From Bdellovibrio sp. BCCA (GTDB lineage: Bacteria; Bdellovibrionota; Bdellovibrionia; Bdellovibrionales; Bdellovibrionaceae): 64,000 bases of DNA. The position numbers were made by a program, and so were the translations under genes. The notes beneath the pieces were generated by a model. That model made no database searches, was not told the DNA's origin, and worked only from the letters and a program-made list of their open reading frames with translations. This document shows, one piece after another, positions 44,426 through 53,426 of the stretch. The number at the start of each line of letters is the position of its first letter. Position 1 is the stretch's first letter. The DNA is taken from the NCBI RefSeq assembly GCF_037996825.1, contig NZ_JBBNAC010000001.1, positions 1,798,001 through 1,862,000 of the forward strand, read 5' to 3'.

Positions 44426-45841
44426 ATGAAAAACGACAAACTAAAAAAAGTCTTGGACGCTAAGACGGATTTGCCGGGCCTTCGCCTATCTCGTCGTGAA
44501 CTTCTTGAAGCGGGCGTGATTTCATTCGCGGCTCGTATTGCAGTTCCAGGAGCAGTCACTTCTATTTTAACAATGACTCAAAAAGCCGAAGCGCAAGCTG
44601 CTGCGGGATCGATGATGCCATTCGTGACTTTAAGTCTCAGCGGTGGCGCCGCTCTTCACGGCAATTTCGTCGTGAAAAATGCCGGCGGAGATTTACTCAG
44701 TGCTTATACAAAACTAGGTCTGGGTAATGCGGGATTCTCGACTGAGAAATTGTTAGGTGCTGATTTTGCGGCAACGGCGCAGCTTCATAAAGGAATTAAA
44801 TCTGTAGCTTCAAACGAAGCGCTTTCTAAATCACGTCTGGTTGCTCTTTGTACGAATACAGCCAACGACACGAATGCCTTAGTGGCGCAACGTCCCTTTT
44901 ATGATTTGTCGGGTCCTCTAGAAAAAGCGGGTCTTATCGGCAAAGTTCTTCCGACGGTGCATTTAGGAAGTTCTGCAGAAAACTTAAAACCTGTATTTGG
45001 TGCCCCTAACTCGACATTAGAAATGGCGAGCCTTGATTCAATGTTCGGTGCCTTGAATTATTCAAGTGTTCTTGCGGATAATGGTCTTTTAAGTAAAAAA
45101 CAAAAAGAAGCTTTGAGTTCTTTTGTGTCGAAGATGACTCGTTCACAAATTGCCAAGCTCAATTCCAAAGACGATGGTTTAAAAACTGTTTTGCAAGAAG
45201 CAGGTATTAAATCCGGTGAAATCATCAAGGCCGGTGGTGCTTCTGGCGTGGATCCGCGTAAAGACGCCATGACTCAAGCCGTTTATAAAATCACGGCAAC
45301 GACGGCGGCAAATGATGCCACGGCGATGGCTGCGGGTGTTGTTTATAATGCTTTGAATGGAAATATTTCTCATGGTCGCATCACAATGGGTGGCTATGAC
45401 TATCATGCTCCGGGTTTAAGAACTCAAGCGGATGCTAAGGATTTCACAGCGGGCGTGCAAATCGGCCGTATGTTGGAGCTTGCATTGAAAATGAAAAAAC
45501 CATTGTTCATTCTTGTGACGACAGATGGCGCCTGCGTTTCAGAAACTTCTGAGTCAGCAACGAGCATCTGGTCCAGTGACTATTCATCTTCATTGCAGTT
45601 TATTATTGCCTTTGATCCGAATGGTAAAGTCGCTTCAAGTGGAACTCAAATCGGTCACTACTTGGATGATCAAAGCGTGGATACAACCACATTAGTGGGG
45701 TCTCGTCCTGATTATGTTGCGGCAGCGGTTCTTGCGAACTATCTTAATTTAAATAAAAAATTAGGAATGTTTAAACAGCTTGCTCCTGCGACATTGCAAG
45801 CGGACGACGTTGAAAAAGTAGTTAAATTGCACGTTGCTTAA
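44426..45841 (+). CDS. Tat-exported DUF1501-like protein
   Basis: 471 residues from the ATG at 44426, preceded by GGGGGA. A twin-arginine motif is visible: LRLSRRELLEAGVISFAAR, then a moderately hydrophobic stretch to about residue 55 (QKAEAQA). The body resembles the DUF1501/sulfatase-fold family: FVTLSLSGGAALHGNFV near the start, GGYDYH (the family GGWDTH), and ILVTTDGA (the conserved aspartate region). Proteins of this family are encoded beside exported DUF1549/DUF1592 cytochromes in Planctomycetes, the same pairing as here. Substrate is unknown. Export folded suggests a bound cofactor or metal. Confidence 0.75.
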   Translation: MKNDKLKKVLDAKTDLPGLRLSRRELLEAGVISFAARIAVPGAVTSILTMTQKAEAQAAAGSMMPFVTLSLSGGAALHGNFVVKNAGGDLLSAYTKLGLGNAGFSTEKLLGADFAATAQLHKGIKSVASNEALSKSRLVALCTNTANDTNALVAQRPFYDLSGPLEKAGLIGKVLPTVHLGSSAENLKPVFGAPNSTLEMASLDSMFGALNYSSVLADNGLLSKKQKEALSSFVSKMTRSQIAKLNSKDDGLKTVLQEAGIKSGEIIKAGGASGVDPRKDAMTQAVYKITATTAANDATAMAAGVVYNALNGNISHGRITMGGYDYHAPGLRTQADAKDFTAGVQIGRMLELALKMKKPLFILVTTDGACVSETSESATSIWSSDYSSSLQFIIAFDPNGKVASSGTQIGHYLDDQSVDTTTLVGSRPDYVAAAVLANYLNLNKKLGMFKQLAPATLQADDVEKVVKLHVA

Positions 45842-45853
45842 GAGGGGATGACG

Positions 45854-47134
45854 ATGAGAATGAGTAAACCTCAGGCTCTTAAAATTTTAGGCACAGTTTC
45901 AGGAACGGTTTTGCTTTTGTTGGCGTTTCAAAACTGCGGGCAGCAATTAGGGGAAGGTTTCCAAATCGACACCAAGTCTGTTCAGTTGAATAGCCAAGGA
46001 AATTCTTTAGGGAATGTCGATACAGGAACAAAGACTCCTGCTGGTGACGGTGATGAAGACTTAGGTGAGGCGAGCACCGGAGATCTTTGTGAAGATCAGC
46101 TGCTGGCGAAATTTGGATCCGGCTATCACGTCTTCTTGAAGCAGAACTGTGCAGGTTGCCATGATGGAAATCATGAGGCACCGGCATTTGCTTCAAAAAA
46201 CGTTCTCGCTTCTTATCAAGTTTTTAAAGACAAAGGTTATTTGGCGATTTCAAACAATGCTGTGAGCGAGAAACACAATCCTCCAGCGACAGGCGCGCAT
46301 AATAACGGTGCCATCAGCAGTTTGAAACAAGAATGGGAATCGGCGCAGGCGGCGTGGTTGCAGTGTAAGGGATCTGATGCGCAAGATAAGTCGATCGTGA
46401 CAGTAAATAAAACGGATGCAAACATCATTGCATCAAAAGCCAACTCGGCGACTTGGACGACTTTGGCTTGGAATTTGAATACGGAAGTCGCAGCGAACAT
46501 GCCGAAATTTCCTCTGCAAATGACGGTGGAAGCGCAAGTGGCTAAAGTGAGTGGCAACGAAGTCGGGTATGCGGTTCGTAATCCAACAATGTCCATCACT
46601 TCGGGGACAGCGAAGTATCGCGTGAAGGCATTGTTCTTTTACGTGAATAGCAAGCTTTTAGATTCAGCAACGGTCTATCGTAATATCAATGCAGTTGTGT
46701 GCCCTGGTACCCCGTTGAATTTGGCGCCAGTCGGAAATGCACAGCTTCTTGTAATGTCGCCAATCAAAAATACAGACAAGTTTGCGTTGCAGTTCACTTC
46801 GATTGAAAAAGCGGAATCCACGGCGAAGTGCGGTACAGGTTCTACAGACGCAGCTCCAATTGATAACACACCTGCCACAGTGAGCTTCGCGCAGTTAACC
46901 GCAACCACAGGAACGCTGAATGTGTTTAGAACTCAATGCTTCAGTTGTCACACAGGTGCGGGAGCTAATGGCGGTCTTGATCTTAGCAACTACACGGCTT
47001 CAAAAAATGCCGCGAGCAAGATCCTCACTCGTATCAACGATGCCGGAAGCCCGATGCCTCGTTCAGGTTTGATGTCATCGCAAATGAGAGCCATCGTAGA
47101 AAAATGGGTGACGACGGGCACTCCGCAGAACTAA
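45854..47134 (+). CDS. Diheme c-type cytochrome lipoprotein
   Basis: 426 residues if started at 45854, where GAGGGG is six bases upstream; an ATG at 45848 touches that site and is less likely. Lipoprotein signal LLLLAFQNCGQQ with the FQNC box. Two heme c motifs: CAGCH in KQNCAGCHDGNHEAP and CFSCH in RTQCFSCHTGAGANGG. The second is followed by RINDAGSPMPRSG, which supplies a methionine ligand in an MPxxG setting. A beta-rich domain lies between. Last gene of the operon, ended by the terminator at 47164. Probably a membrane-anchored electron carrier for the DUF1501-like partner. Confidence 0.82.
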   Translation: MRMSKPQALKILGTVSGTVLLLLAFQNCGQQLGEGFQIDTKSVQLNSQGNSLGNVDTGTKTPAGDGDEDLGEASTGDLCEDQLLAKFGSGYHVFLKQNCAGCHDGNHEAPAFASKNVLASYQVFKDKGYLAISNNAVSEKHNPPATGAHNNGAISSLKQEWESAQAAWLQCKGSDAQDKSIVTVNKTDANIIASKANSATWTTLAWNLNTEVAANMPKFPLQMTVEAQVAKVSGNEVGYAVRNPTMSITSGTAKYRVKALFFYVNSKLLDSATVYRNINAVVCPGTPLNLAPVGNAQLLVMSPIKNTDKFALQFTSIEKAESTAKCGTGSTDAAPIDNTPATVSFAQLTATTGTLNVFRTQCFSCHTGAGANGGLDLSNYTASKNAASKILTRINDAGSPMPRSGLMSSQMRAIVEKWVTTGTPQN

Positions 47135-47163
47135 AAGTGACTCTAAAATAATCAACTAACGCG

Positions 47164-47195
47164 CCGCATCTCTAAAGGGTGCGGTTTTCTTTTTT
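47164..47195 (+). terminator. Terminator of the cytochrome operon
   Basis: CCGCA (47164-47168) and TGCGG (47180-47184) form the stem around an 11-base loop, followed by TTTTCTTTTTT. It begins 29 bases after the lipoprotein stop and ahead of mutS. Confidence 0.8.
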
Positions 47196-47271
47196 AAACC
47201 TTCATTTTCCCTCTCAGATGCGATGCGTTTTTGAGTGAAACGCCGTGCCGCCTTCGATACTTTTTTCAGCT

Positions 47272-49791
47272 ATGTCGAATCAAACTCCACTCATGAAGCA
47301 GTTCTGGGACATTAAGTCCGTTCACCAAGATAAAATTCTCCTTTTCCGCATGGGGGATTTCTTCGAAATGTTCTTTGATGATGCTGTGAAAGCAGCGCCG
47401 GTGATCGGTATTGCTCTGACTCAAAGAAATAAAAAATCCCAGGACGAAACGCCGATGTGCGGAGTGCCTCATCACTCGATCGCGGGACCTATCAATAAAC
47501 TTTTAGCAGCTGGCTTTAAAGTTGCGATCTGTGATCAGTTGGAAGATCCCAAAATGGCCAAGGGAATTGTGAAGCGTGGAGTGACGCGCGTTCTGACTCC
47601 GGGAATGGTTTATGATTCCGACACTTTGGATGGGACAAAGCCTCACTACCTAGTGGGTCTTGATAAAGAGTCGATCAGCTTCTTGGATGCAACAACGGGC
47701 GAGGCTTTCTTTTTTAAATCACAAAAGACATCTGAACTTTTGCGTTTCTTGCAAATCCTTCCTGTCGCAGAGATCGTGATCGCAAGTGAAGATGAGTCTT
47801 TGCTTGTAGGTGTCGAAGGCATTTTGATCAGCCGTCATGATGAACTTCCGGATATGCTTCATGACCTTTTGAAAAATGAAGCGCCAATGTCAGCGGCCCG
47901 TCTGGTTTCATACGTAAAAAGTCTTTCTGGAGAAGAGTCGCTAGCGACTTTGTCTCCGTTTGTTGAAAGAGATCTAGAACATCGTCTTGAAATTTCAGGA
48001 ACAGTGCTTCGTCATTTAGAAATTTTCTCAACGTATAAAGGCGAAGGTCTTGGAAGCTTATTCCACGCGATCAATCGCACGCAGACTTCTGCGGGAAGCC
48101 GTCTCCTTCGTCAGTGGTTGAGTTTCCCCTTGCGTGATCCGAAGGCCATCGAAAGCCGTCTTAGCTCTGTGGAGTTCTGGCGCAGTCACGTTGTCGAATT
48201 AAAACGCGTTCGTCAAATCTTGGGACAAATGGGCGATATTGAACGTCGTCTGGGAAAAATCTCTCAACCTCAGTGCAACGGTCGTGATCTTCTGGCGTTG
48301 GCGGGAAGTGTTCATGCGGGTATCAGTGCTTTGGAAGTTTTAGTTCACGCTTCAGGTGGAACGGCGAACTTTGATTCTCTCCGTGAATTGGCTTATAAAA
48401 TTGAGCACACCATCGTTGAGGAACCACCTCTTGCAACAAAACAAGGTTACCTCATTCGTCAGGGTGTTTCCGCAGAGCTTGATGATTTGATTGAGCTTTC
48501 AACGCATTCTCAAGCGTTGGTTGCTCGTATGGAAGCGGAAGAAAAAGAAAAGACCGGAATTTCCAGTCTTAAAATCCGCTATAACAATGTTTTTGGTTAT
48601 TACATCGAGATCACAAACACGCATAAAGATAAAGCGCCTGCGCACTATCAAAGAAAGCAGACGCTTACAAATGCGGAACGTTATTGCACAGATGAATTGG
48701 TCGAGCTTGAAAGAAAAGTTCTTAGCGCTAATACCAAACGTGCCGATCTTGAGTTTGAATTCTTTGAAGCTCTTCGTAAGCAGATTCTTGCGCAATGTCC
48801 TTCCTTGTTGAATCTTGCGCATGAGTGCAGCGAAGTGGATGTGGTTTCTGCTCTTGCTTGGTTAAGTCTTGAAGAAAAATACGTGCGCCCGCAATTCACT
48901 CAAGATGGTTCTTTGAAATTAAGAGCCAGCCGTCACCCGGTTGTTGAACAAACAGTGAAAAAGAATTTCGTGGCGAATGATATTGAACTTCGTCCGCATT
49001 CTTGTTTGCTTCTTACAGGACCGAATATGGCCGGTAAGTCGACTTTGATGAGACAAGTCGCTTTGATCGCGATCATGGCGCAAATGGGATCTTTTGTTCC
49101 TTGCGATGAAGCTTCTTTGCCAATCTTTGATGCGATCTTCACGCGTATCGGAGCAAGTGACCAGTTGTCTGAAGGTCTTTCAACATTCATGGTTGAGATG
49201 ACTGAGACTTCGGCGATGCTTAGAAATGCCACAAAAGAATCTTTGGTGATTCTGGATGAAGTGGGACGCGGAACAAGCACATTTGATGGAATGTGTTTAG
49301 CGCAATCAATCCTTGAGCATCTTTTAAGTGATGTGAAAGCGTTAACGTTCTTTGCGACTCACTATCATGAGTTGACGTCCTTAGATCAAAGCTTTGGCCA
49401 AATCACGAATGCGCATATGACAGTGGCTGAAAGAAACGGCGAAATTCGTTTCTTGCATACATTGGTGAAAGGTCCTGCTTTGAAATCTTACGGGGTGCAA
49501 GTGGCAGAGCTGGCGGGACTTCCGCCTTCAGTCACGAAGCGTGCGAAAAGCCTTCTTCGTGAAGTGGAATCAAAACGCGTGCAGGCCACAAGTCAGTTAT
49601 CACTTTTAGATTCTTTTGCACTTGATGATGCGGCTCCGGTTGAAATTGAAACTCCAAAAGTTCCTGAAGAAATCAAGAGCTTGATGGCGGAAGTTGAAAA
49701 GTATCCGCTCATGCAAATGAGTCCTCTTGAGGCGATGAATCAGATCGCGAAGTGGAAAGAGATTGTCGCTCGCGCCGGAACGGAAGTTTAA
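47272..49791 (+). CDS. mutS: DNA mismatch repair protein MutS
   Basis: Recognises base mismatches and small loops, then recruits MutL. 839 residues from the ATG at 47272 (MSNQTPLMKQFW), the usual MutS opening; a GTG nine codons upstream is possible and neither has a strong ribosome binding site. Domain I has the mismatch-reading motif FRMGDFFEMF (the Phe-x-Glu is in DFFEMF). The ATPase has Walker A GPNMAGKST, the Walker B region VILDEVGRGTSTFDG and ATHYHEL. Six bases separate it from glnD. Length is typical for bacterial MutS. Confidence 0.97.
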   Translation: MSNQTPLMKQFWDIKSVHQDKILLFRMGDFFEMFFDDAVKAAPVIGIALTQRNKKSQDETPMCGVPHHSIAGPINKLLAAGFKVAICDQLEDPKMAKGIVKRGVTRVLTPGMVYDSDTLDGTKPHYLVGLDKESISFLDATTGEAFFFKSQKTSELLRFLQILPVAEIVIASEDESLLVGVEGILISRHDELPDMLHDLLKNEAPMSAARLVSYVKSLSGEESLATLSPFVERDLEHRLEISGTVLRHLEIFSTYKGEGLGSLFHAINRTQTSAGSRLLRQWLSFPLRDPKAIESRLSSVEFWRSHVVELKRVRQILGQMGDIERRLGKISQPQCNGRDLLALAGSVHAGISALEVLVHASGGTANFDSLRELAYKIEHTIVEEPPLATKQGYLIRQGVSAELDDLIELSTHSQALVARMEAEEKEKTGISSLKIRYNNVFGYYIEITNTHKDKAPAHYQRKQTLTNAERYCTDELVELERKVLSANTKRADLEFEFFEALRKQILAQCPSLLNLAHECSEVDVVSALAWLSLEEKYVRPQFTQDGSLKLRASRHPVVEQTVKKNFVANDIELRPHSCLLLTGPNMAGKSTLMRQVALIAIMAQMGSFVPCDEASLPIFDAIFTRIGASDQLSEGLSTFMVEMTETSAMLRNATKESLVILDEVGRGTSTFDGMCLAQSILEHLLSDVKALTFFATHYHELTSLDQSFGQITNAHMTVAERNGEIRFLHTLVKGPALKSYGVQVAELAGLPPSVTKRAKSLLREVESKRVQATSQLSLLDSFALDDAAPVEIETPKVPEEIKSLMAEVEKYPLMQMSPLEAMNQIAKWKEIVARAGTEV

Positions 49792-49796
49792 AACTT

Positions 49797-52109
49797 ATGG
49801 CGCAAAAGTCGTTCTTAAGTTCTGAACAGTGGGAGCAAGCTAAAGAAGTGTTGAATCCACCTCTTATGACACCTGACGGAGATGTTCGTCAGGTGTTTTG
49901 CTTTTCAACTGAGAACTTTTCGAACTGGCTGGGTGCACGCCTGGAAGATATTTTTAAATCTTCAAAGGATTGGGAAGACTGTCATCCGGTCATCTTGGGA
50001 TCTTGGGCTCGTGAAGAACTCAGTCCCAAATCCGATATCGATGTTCTTTTCTGTGGTGACGAAGAAAAAGTAAAAAAGTTTGTCGATGCCGTTCAAGAGC
50101 GAGGTTTAAAACTTCGCTACCGCATGCCTCATAATCCGGAGGATTGGACTGAGAACGTCGAAGCATTTGATATCTTGGCATTGCTGAAGGCCCGTCCATG
50201 GACTCCGGAGGCGGCCAAAAAACTTTTTGAACAACAGAAAAAAATCTGGGCCAAGAAAAAACACTACCGTCGTATTTTGCTAAAGGCTGTAAAAGACGAA
50301 CGTAAAAACCGTGCGAAACGTTTTGATTCGATCACGAACTATCTTGAGCCGAATATCAAATATGGTCCAGGAGGTCTGCGCGATCTTGAGCAAGGTCTGC
50401 AAATTTATGAACTCTTCGCTGAAAAGTTCACGCACCCAGGACATGCGCTCAATGTTCTTCAATACTATCGCAGTTATTTCCTGAACATCCGTCAGAAGCT
50501 TCATTTGGAAGGTCATGGTGATATTTTGTCCAGTGCCATTCAATTTGATCTTGGTAAATGGATGGGTTTTAAAAGCCATAAAGATTTTATGCGTGATTTG
50601 CAGCGCGGTCTTTCGCGTGTGCATTTTTATTCGGATTGGATTGTTGAAGTGGCCGAAGCTTCTGAAAAAGAGCTTAAGCAAATTGAACAATTGGAATTTA
50701 AGAAGATCGAAGATCTTACGAATGCGTTACATAAAAATTCCAGCGTTTTAGTCCAGAAAAAAGTCCGTGAAAACCTCGACACTTTTTTGCCTGATAAGAA
50801 AGTTAAAACGACGGCGAAACGAAGAGGGGCTGCTTTAGAACAAGTTCTCAATGTTCAAGCAGAGGATGAACTTTTAGTCAGCGTTTTCCGCTCGCGATTG
50901 ATTGATAAATTAGTTCCAGAAATCCGTCGCTTAGTGGGCTATGTTCAACACGATCAATATCATCGTTTCACGGCCGATTCGCACATCATGCAAGCCTGTC
51001 GTGAAGTAAAACGTATCTATAAAAAGCCATCCGAATTGGGACCTCTCAAATTCATTCATAAGAATCTCACGCAAGAAGACTGGCGCATTCTTTCCTGGAG
51101 TTGTTTGTATCACGATCTTGCAAAAGGTTTGGAAAGTTCTGAACATCACTCCGACCTTGGTGTGACCATCACCGAGAGAGATTTTAAATCTTACGGTTTA
51201 AGTAAAGCTTTAACTGAAGAGGTAAAGTGGATGGTGAAAAACCATCTGGAGCTTTCACAAGCTGCTTTCAGAAAAAATCCTAAAGACCCGAAAGTGTGGC
51301 AGGAACTTCGTCAAAGAGGAGTCGAAGGTGCAAGGCTTTATCGCTTAGCTCTTTTCACCGCCATCGATATCCGTGCGACCAATCCGGAAGCTTGGAATGA
51401 ATGGAAAGCAAAACTCTTAAAGGAACTTGTGATCAGTCTTGAATCCAAAAAAGCTCAAGACTATTTCGATTTCCAAACTCTGCGTTTGCGTAAGAAATTG
51501 CAAATTCCATCGGAGATCGTCGAAGAGCTGGGTCCAGTCCTGCTCGACAGTCTTGCAGTGAAAGATCTTGTTGATGACATGAAGAAAGCCGAACTCAGTG
51601 AAACGTCTTTAAAGCCTTGGGTTCATAAAACTCGCAAAGGGGATCTTTGGATTCGCTTCCATGAGAAAAAAGACCGTAAAGGGCTTTTAGCGGATTATGT
51701 GGGGCAATTGTATTCATTGGGCTTGGGAATCCGTCACGCTTCGATTCACACCATCTCGAAGGTCGGTGTTTACGATTGGTTCCAGGTAGCGACTTCAAAA
51801 AACATCCAACAACTGGCAAAAGTTTTAGAAAACGCGCAAGTACAATCAAAACCGATTCCTGCGGTAAAGTTTGATGCGATTCAATTGATCAGTGCCGATG
51901 ACAAGGAACTTGTGATTAGTTTTAAAGCGCCGGATCAGACGGGGTTGTTGGCCTCTGCTGCGAAATCTTTAAGTGATTTGGGTGTAAGTGTGAAATCCGC
52001 TCGTGTGCACACATGGGGTCGTCAGGTTGACGATATCTTTTTTGTGAAGGCGGATCGTGAGCCTCAAGAACTGCTGGCAGCCTTGAGGCAGAAATACGAT
52101 TTGAATTAG
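49797..52109 (+). CDS. glnD: PII uridylyltransferase/uridylyl-removing enzyme
   Basis: Senses glutamine and uridylylates or deuridylylates PII. 770 residues from the ATG at 49797. Domains in order: nucleotidyltransferase with GSWAREELSPKSDIDVLF (about 70-87); the GlnD helical region with YGPGGLRDLEQG; the HD phosphohydrolase with YHDLAKGLESSEHHSDLG; and two C-terminal ACT domains, the last starting SFKAPDQTGLLASAAKSLSD. It is shorter than E. coli GlnD (890), but all four functional parts are present. Its stop overlaps the stop of a convergent small gene by four bases. Confidence 0.95.
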   Translation: MAQKSFLSSEQWEQAKEVLNPPLMTPDGDVRQVFCFSTENFSNWLGARLEDIFKSSKDWEDCHPVILGSWAREELSPKSDIDVLFCGDEEKVKKFVDAVQERGLKLRYRMPHNPEDWTENVEAFDILALLKARPWTPEAAKKLFEQQKKIWAKKKHYRRILLKAVKDERKNRAKRFDSITNYLEPNIKYGPGGLRDLEQGLQIYELFAEKFTHPGHALNVLQYYRSYFLNIRQKLHLEGHGDILSSAIQFDLGKWMGFKSHKDFMRDLQRGLSRVHFYSDWIVEVAEASEKELKQIEQLEFKKIEDLTNALHKNSSVLVQKKVRENLDTFLPDKKVKTTAKRRGAALEQVLNVQAEDELLVSVFRSRLIDKLVPEIRRLVGYVQHDQYHRFTADSHIMQACREVKRIYKKPSELGPLKFIHKNLTQEDWRILSWSCLYHDLAKGLESSEHHSDLGVTITERDFKSYGLSKALTEEVKWMVKNHLELSQAAFRKNPKDPKVWQELRQRGVEGARLYRLALFTAIDIRATNPEAWNEWKAKLLKELVISLESKKAQDYFDFQTLRLRKKLQIPSEIVEELGPVLLDSLAVKDLVDDMKKAELSETSLKPWVHKTRKGDLWIRFHEKKDRKGLLADYVGQLYSLGLGIRHASIHTISKVGVYDWFQVATSKNIQQLAKVLENAQVQSKPIPAVKFDAIQLISADDKELVISFKAPDQTGLLASAAKSLSDLGVSVKSARVHTWGRQVDDIFFVKADREPQELLAALRQKYDLN

Positions 52110-52306
52110 TTGCTGTTGTTTTTCTTTTTTGCACCACCGGCCATGCCAGTGTGATTGCGCCAGTTGTATTGAGGGTCTGTTTTAGTACGGTTGTGCCAAG
52201 CTTCCCATTTTTTCTTTGGAAGTTTGTGTGACACATTTCCTTTTTCGTCGAAAATGTCTGGATCTTTTCCTACTAAAAAATCGCCAATGGCTTTGAGAAT
52301 TCCCAT
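52106..52306 (-). CDS. Small conserved hypothetical protein
   Basis: 66 residues. Begins MGILKAIGDFLVGKDPDIFD, then a positively charged section (SHKLPKKKWEAWHNRTK) and an Asn/Gly/Lys-rich tail (GGAKKKNNSN). No signal peptide. I do not recognise a family, but it recalls the small basic proteins conserved in Bdellovibrio. AAGGAG is nine bases before the ATG and lies in the loop of a nine-base inverted repeat (52307-52336). The 3' end shares TTAG with the glnD stop. Confidence 0.7.
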   Translation of the reverse strand: MGILKAIGDFLVGKDPDIFDEKGNVSHKLPKKKWEAWHNRTKTDPQYNWRNHTGMAGGAKKKNNSN

Positions 52307-52336
52307 TTAAAACCGCTCCTTAAATAACGGTTTTAA
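52307..52336 (-). promoter_or_regulatory. Leader hairpin displaying a ribosome binding site
   Basis: Perfect nine-base inverted repeat TTAAAACCG (52307-52315) and CGGTTTTAA (52328-52336) touching the start codon of the small gene at 52306. On the minus strand the 12-base loop contains AAGGAG. The site would be held in a loop, not hidden in the stem. Confidence 0.4.
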
Positions 52337-52371
52337 TATAAGCGAGGAGTGACCTGAAGGGAAGGCCTAAA

Positions 52372-52635
52372 TTAAGAACGAGGATTTGCGCACACGTCGA
52401 TGATGTCAAGACCACGGTCTTCAGAGACTTTGCCAGCACCTTTATAGAAATTAAAGCATTGTTGAGCCGCGCCTTCGTAAGCGTCCTCATAACTCGCTGC
52501 CGTTCTCTTGATTTCAAGTGTTTGGCCCGAGAGTTTGTATTTGAAGGTGAATTCTTTTTCTGGAGTGCCCTTGCTTGACCAAGCAAATGAGGTGCACGAG
52601 AAAGCCAAGAGTGCGATTGTTAGAAGTGTTTTCAT
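52372..52635 (-). CDS. Small exported protein
   Basis: 87 residues with signal peptide MKTLLTIALLAFSCTSFA, cleaved before WSSKG. The mature part of about 69 residues is a strand-helix mix: EKEFTFKYKLSGQTLEIKRT then YEDAYEGAAQQCFNFYKG, with two cysteines (QQCFN, DVCANP) that may form a disulfide. No family recognised. Short periplasmic proteins of this kind are common in Bdellovibrio. A ribosome binding site GGGGG stands before the ATG. Confidence 0.7.
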   Translation of the reverse strand: MKTLLTIALLAFSCTSFAWSSKGTPEKEFTFKYKLSGQTLEIKRTAASYEDAYEGAAQQCFNFYKGAGKVSEDRGLDIIDVCANPRS

Positions 52636-52876
52636 AAGGTCCCCCTTTTTCAGGTTTCAGTCTTTGTCTTTTATAGGAGCAAGGCAGGTGCCAGAAGGGC
52701 TCAAAATACCCGCCCGCAATGCGTCATAAATACTTGAAATAACTAGATAAAACAGTCTCAGAATGGGTCATGCCAGAAAAGGGGTGTTAGGGCCCTCACA
52801 TGACAGGTTTGGGAATGCGGTTGAATATGTTTTAGACACTCGCTAAGCTCAAATAAATCAAACAAGGACGTGTCGG

Positions 52877-53347
52877 ATGAGATTTCTTTTATTTGCTCTT
52901 TTGAGTCTTTCCTTCTCAACATCTTTCGCAACCACGCGTGGGCAGTTCGTGGGATTGCAGATGCTCGTAAATATCTGGTCGACGTCCTATGACGGCTCGG
53001 TAGATGGCTCTCCGCAAGTTTTATTTGAAGCGATGGATCGTCCTGAGCAGGATTCAATGGTGGGTCGTGGAAAGGTTCTTGATACACCTCAGAAAGTTTT
53101 GAATTTTATCTGTGCTAAAAAAGGCGAGAATAATTACCAGTGCTCCATTACAATTCACAGATCTAATTTCGCCTCTATCGGCCCAGGAAAAGCTCAATTC
53201 GTAGCCCGTGGCGCAGACGCTAAGGCTATTTTCGAACAGTTCCATACGCAAAACGATCGTTTTTCTTATCGTGACGAAATGTCGATGTTCTCGATTGAAG
53301 CAACACCCGATATATTCGTGATGAAGTTTAACGCTCAGGGTCTCTAA
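52877..53347 (+). CDS. Exported protein of unknown function
   Basis: 156 residues. Signal peptide MRFLLFALLSLSFSTSFA. The mature part has two cysteines (NFICAKK and YQCSITI) and a mixed fold with DTPQKVLNFICAKKGENNYQ, SNFASIGPGKAQFVARG and a final strand IFVMKFNAQGL. No family recognised. AAGGACG lies ahead of the ATG. It is followed by a terminator-like hairpin at 53338-53362, so it is probably transcribed alone. Confidence 0.68.
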   Translation: MRFLLFALLSLSFSTSFATTRGQFVGLQMLVNIWSTSYDGSVDGSPQVLFEAMDRPEQDSMVGRGKVLDTPQKVLNFICAKKGENNYQCSITIHRSNFASIGPGKAQFVARGADAKAIFEQFHTQNDRFSYRDEMSMFSIEATPDIFVMKFNAQGL

Positions 53348-53362
53348 AGAGGCCCTTCCTTA
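53338..53362 (+). terminator. Hairpin at the end of the exported-protein gene
   Basis: GGGTCTC (53338-53344), loop TAAA containing the stop codon, GAGGCCC (53349-53355), one G-U pair, then TTCCTTATT. A moderate rho-independent terminator. Confidence 0.55.
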
Positions 53363-53403
53363 TTCAGAATTAATGGATGATTGTCATATTTGTGCTATAC
53401 AAA

Positions 53404-53419
53404 CCTCTCCGTGGGGAGG
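53404..53419 (+). promoter_or_regulatory. Leader hairpin over a ribosome binding site
   Basis: CCTCTCC (53404-53410) can pair with GGGGAGG (53413-53419), with the innermost pairs opened to leave a usable loop. The 3' arm is the ribosome binding site of the App1-like gene at 53427. Confidence 0.35.
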
Positions 53420-53426
53420 GGGTTCC

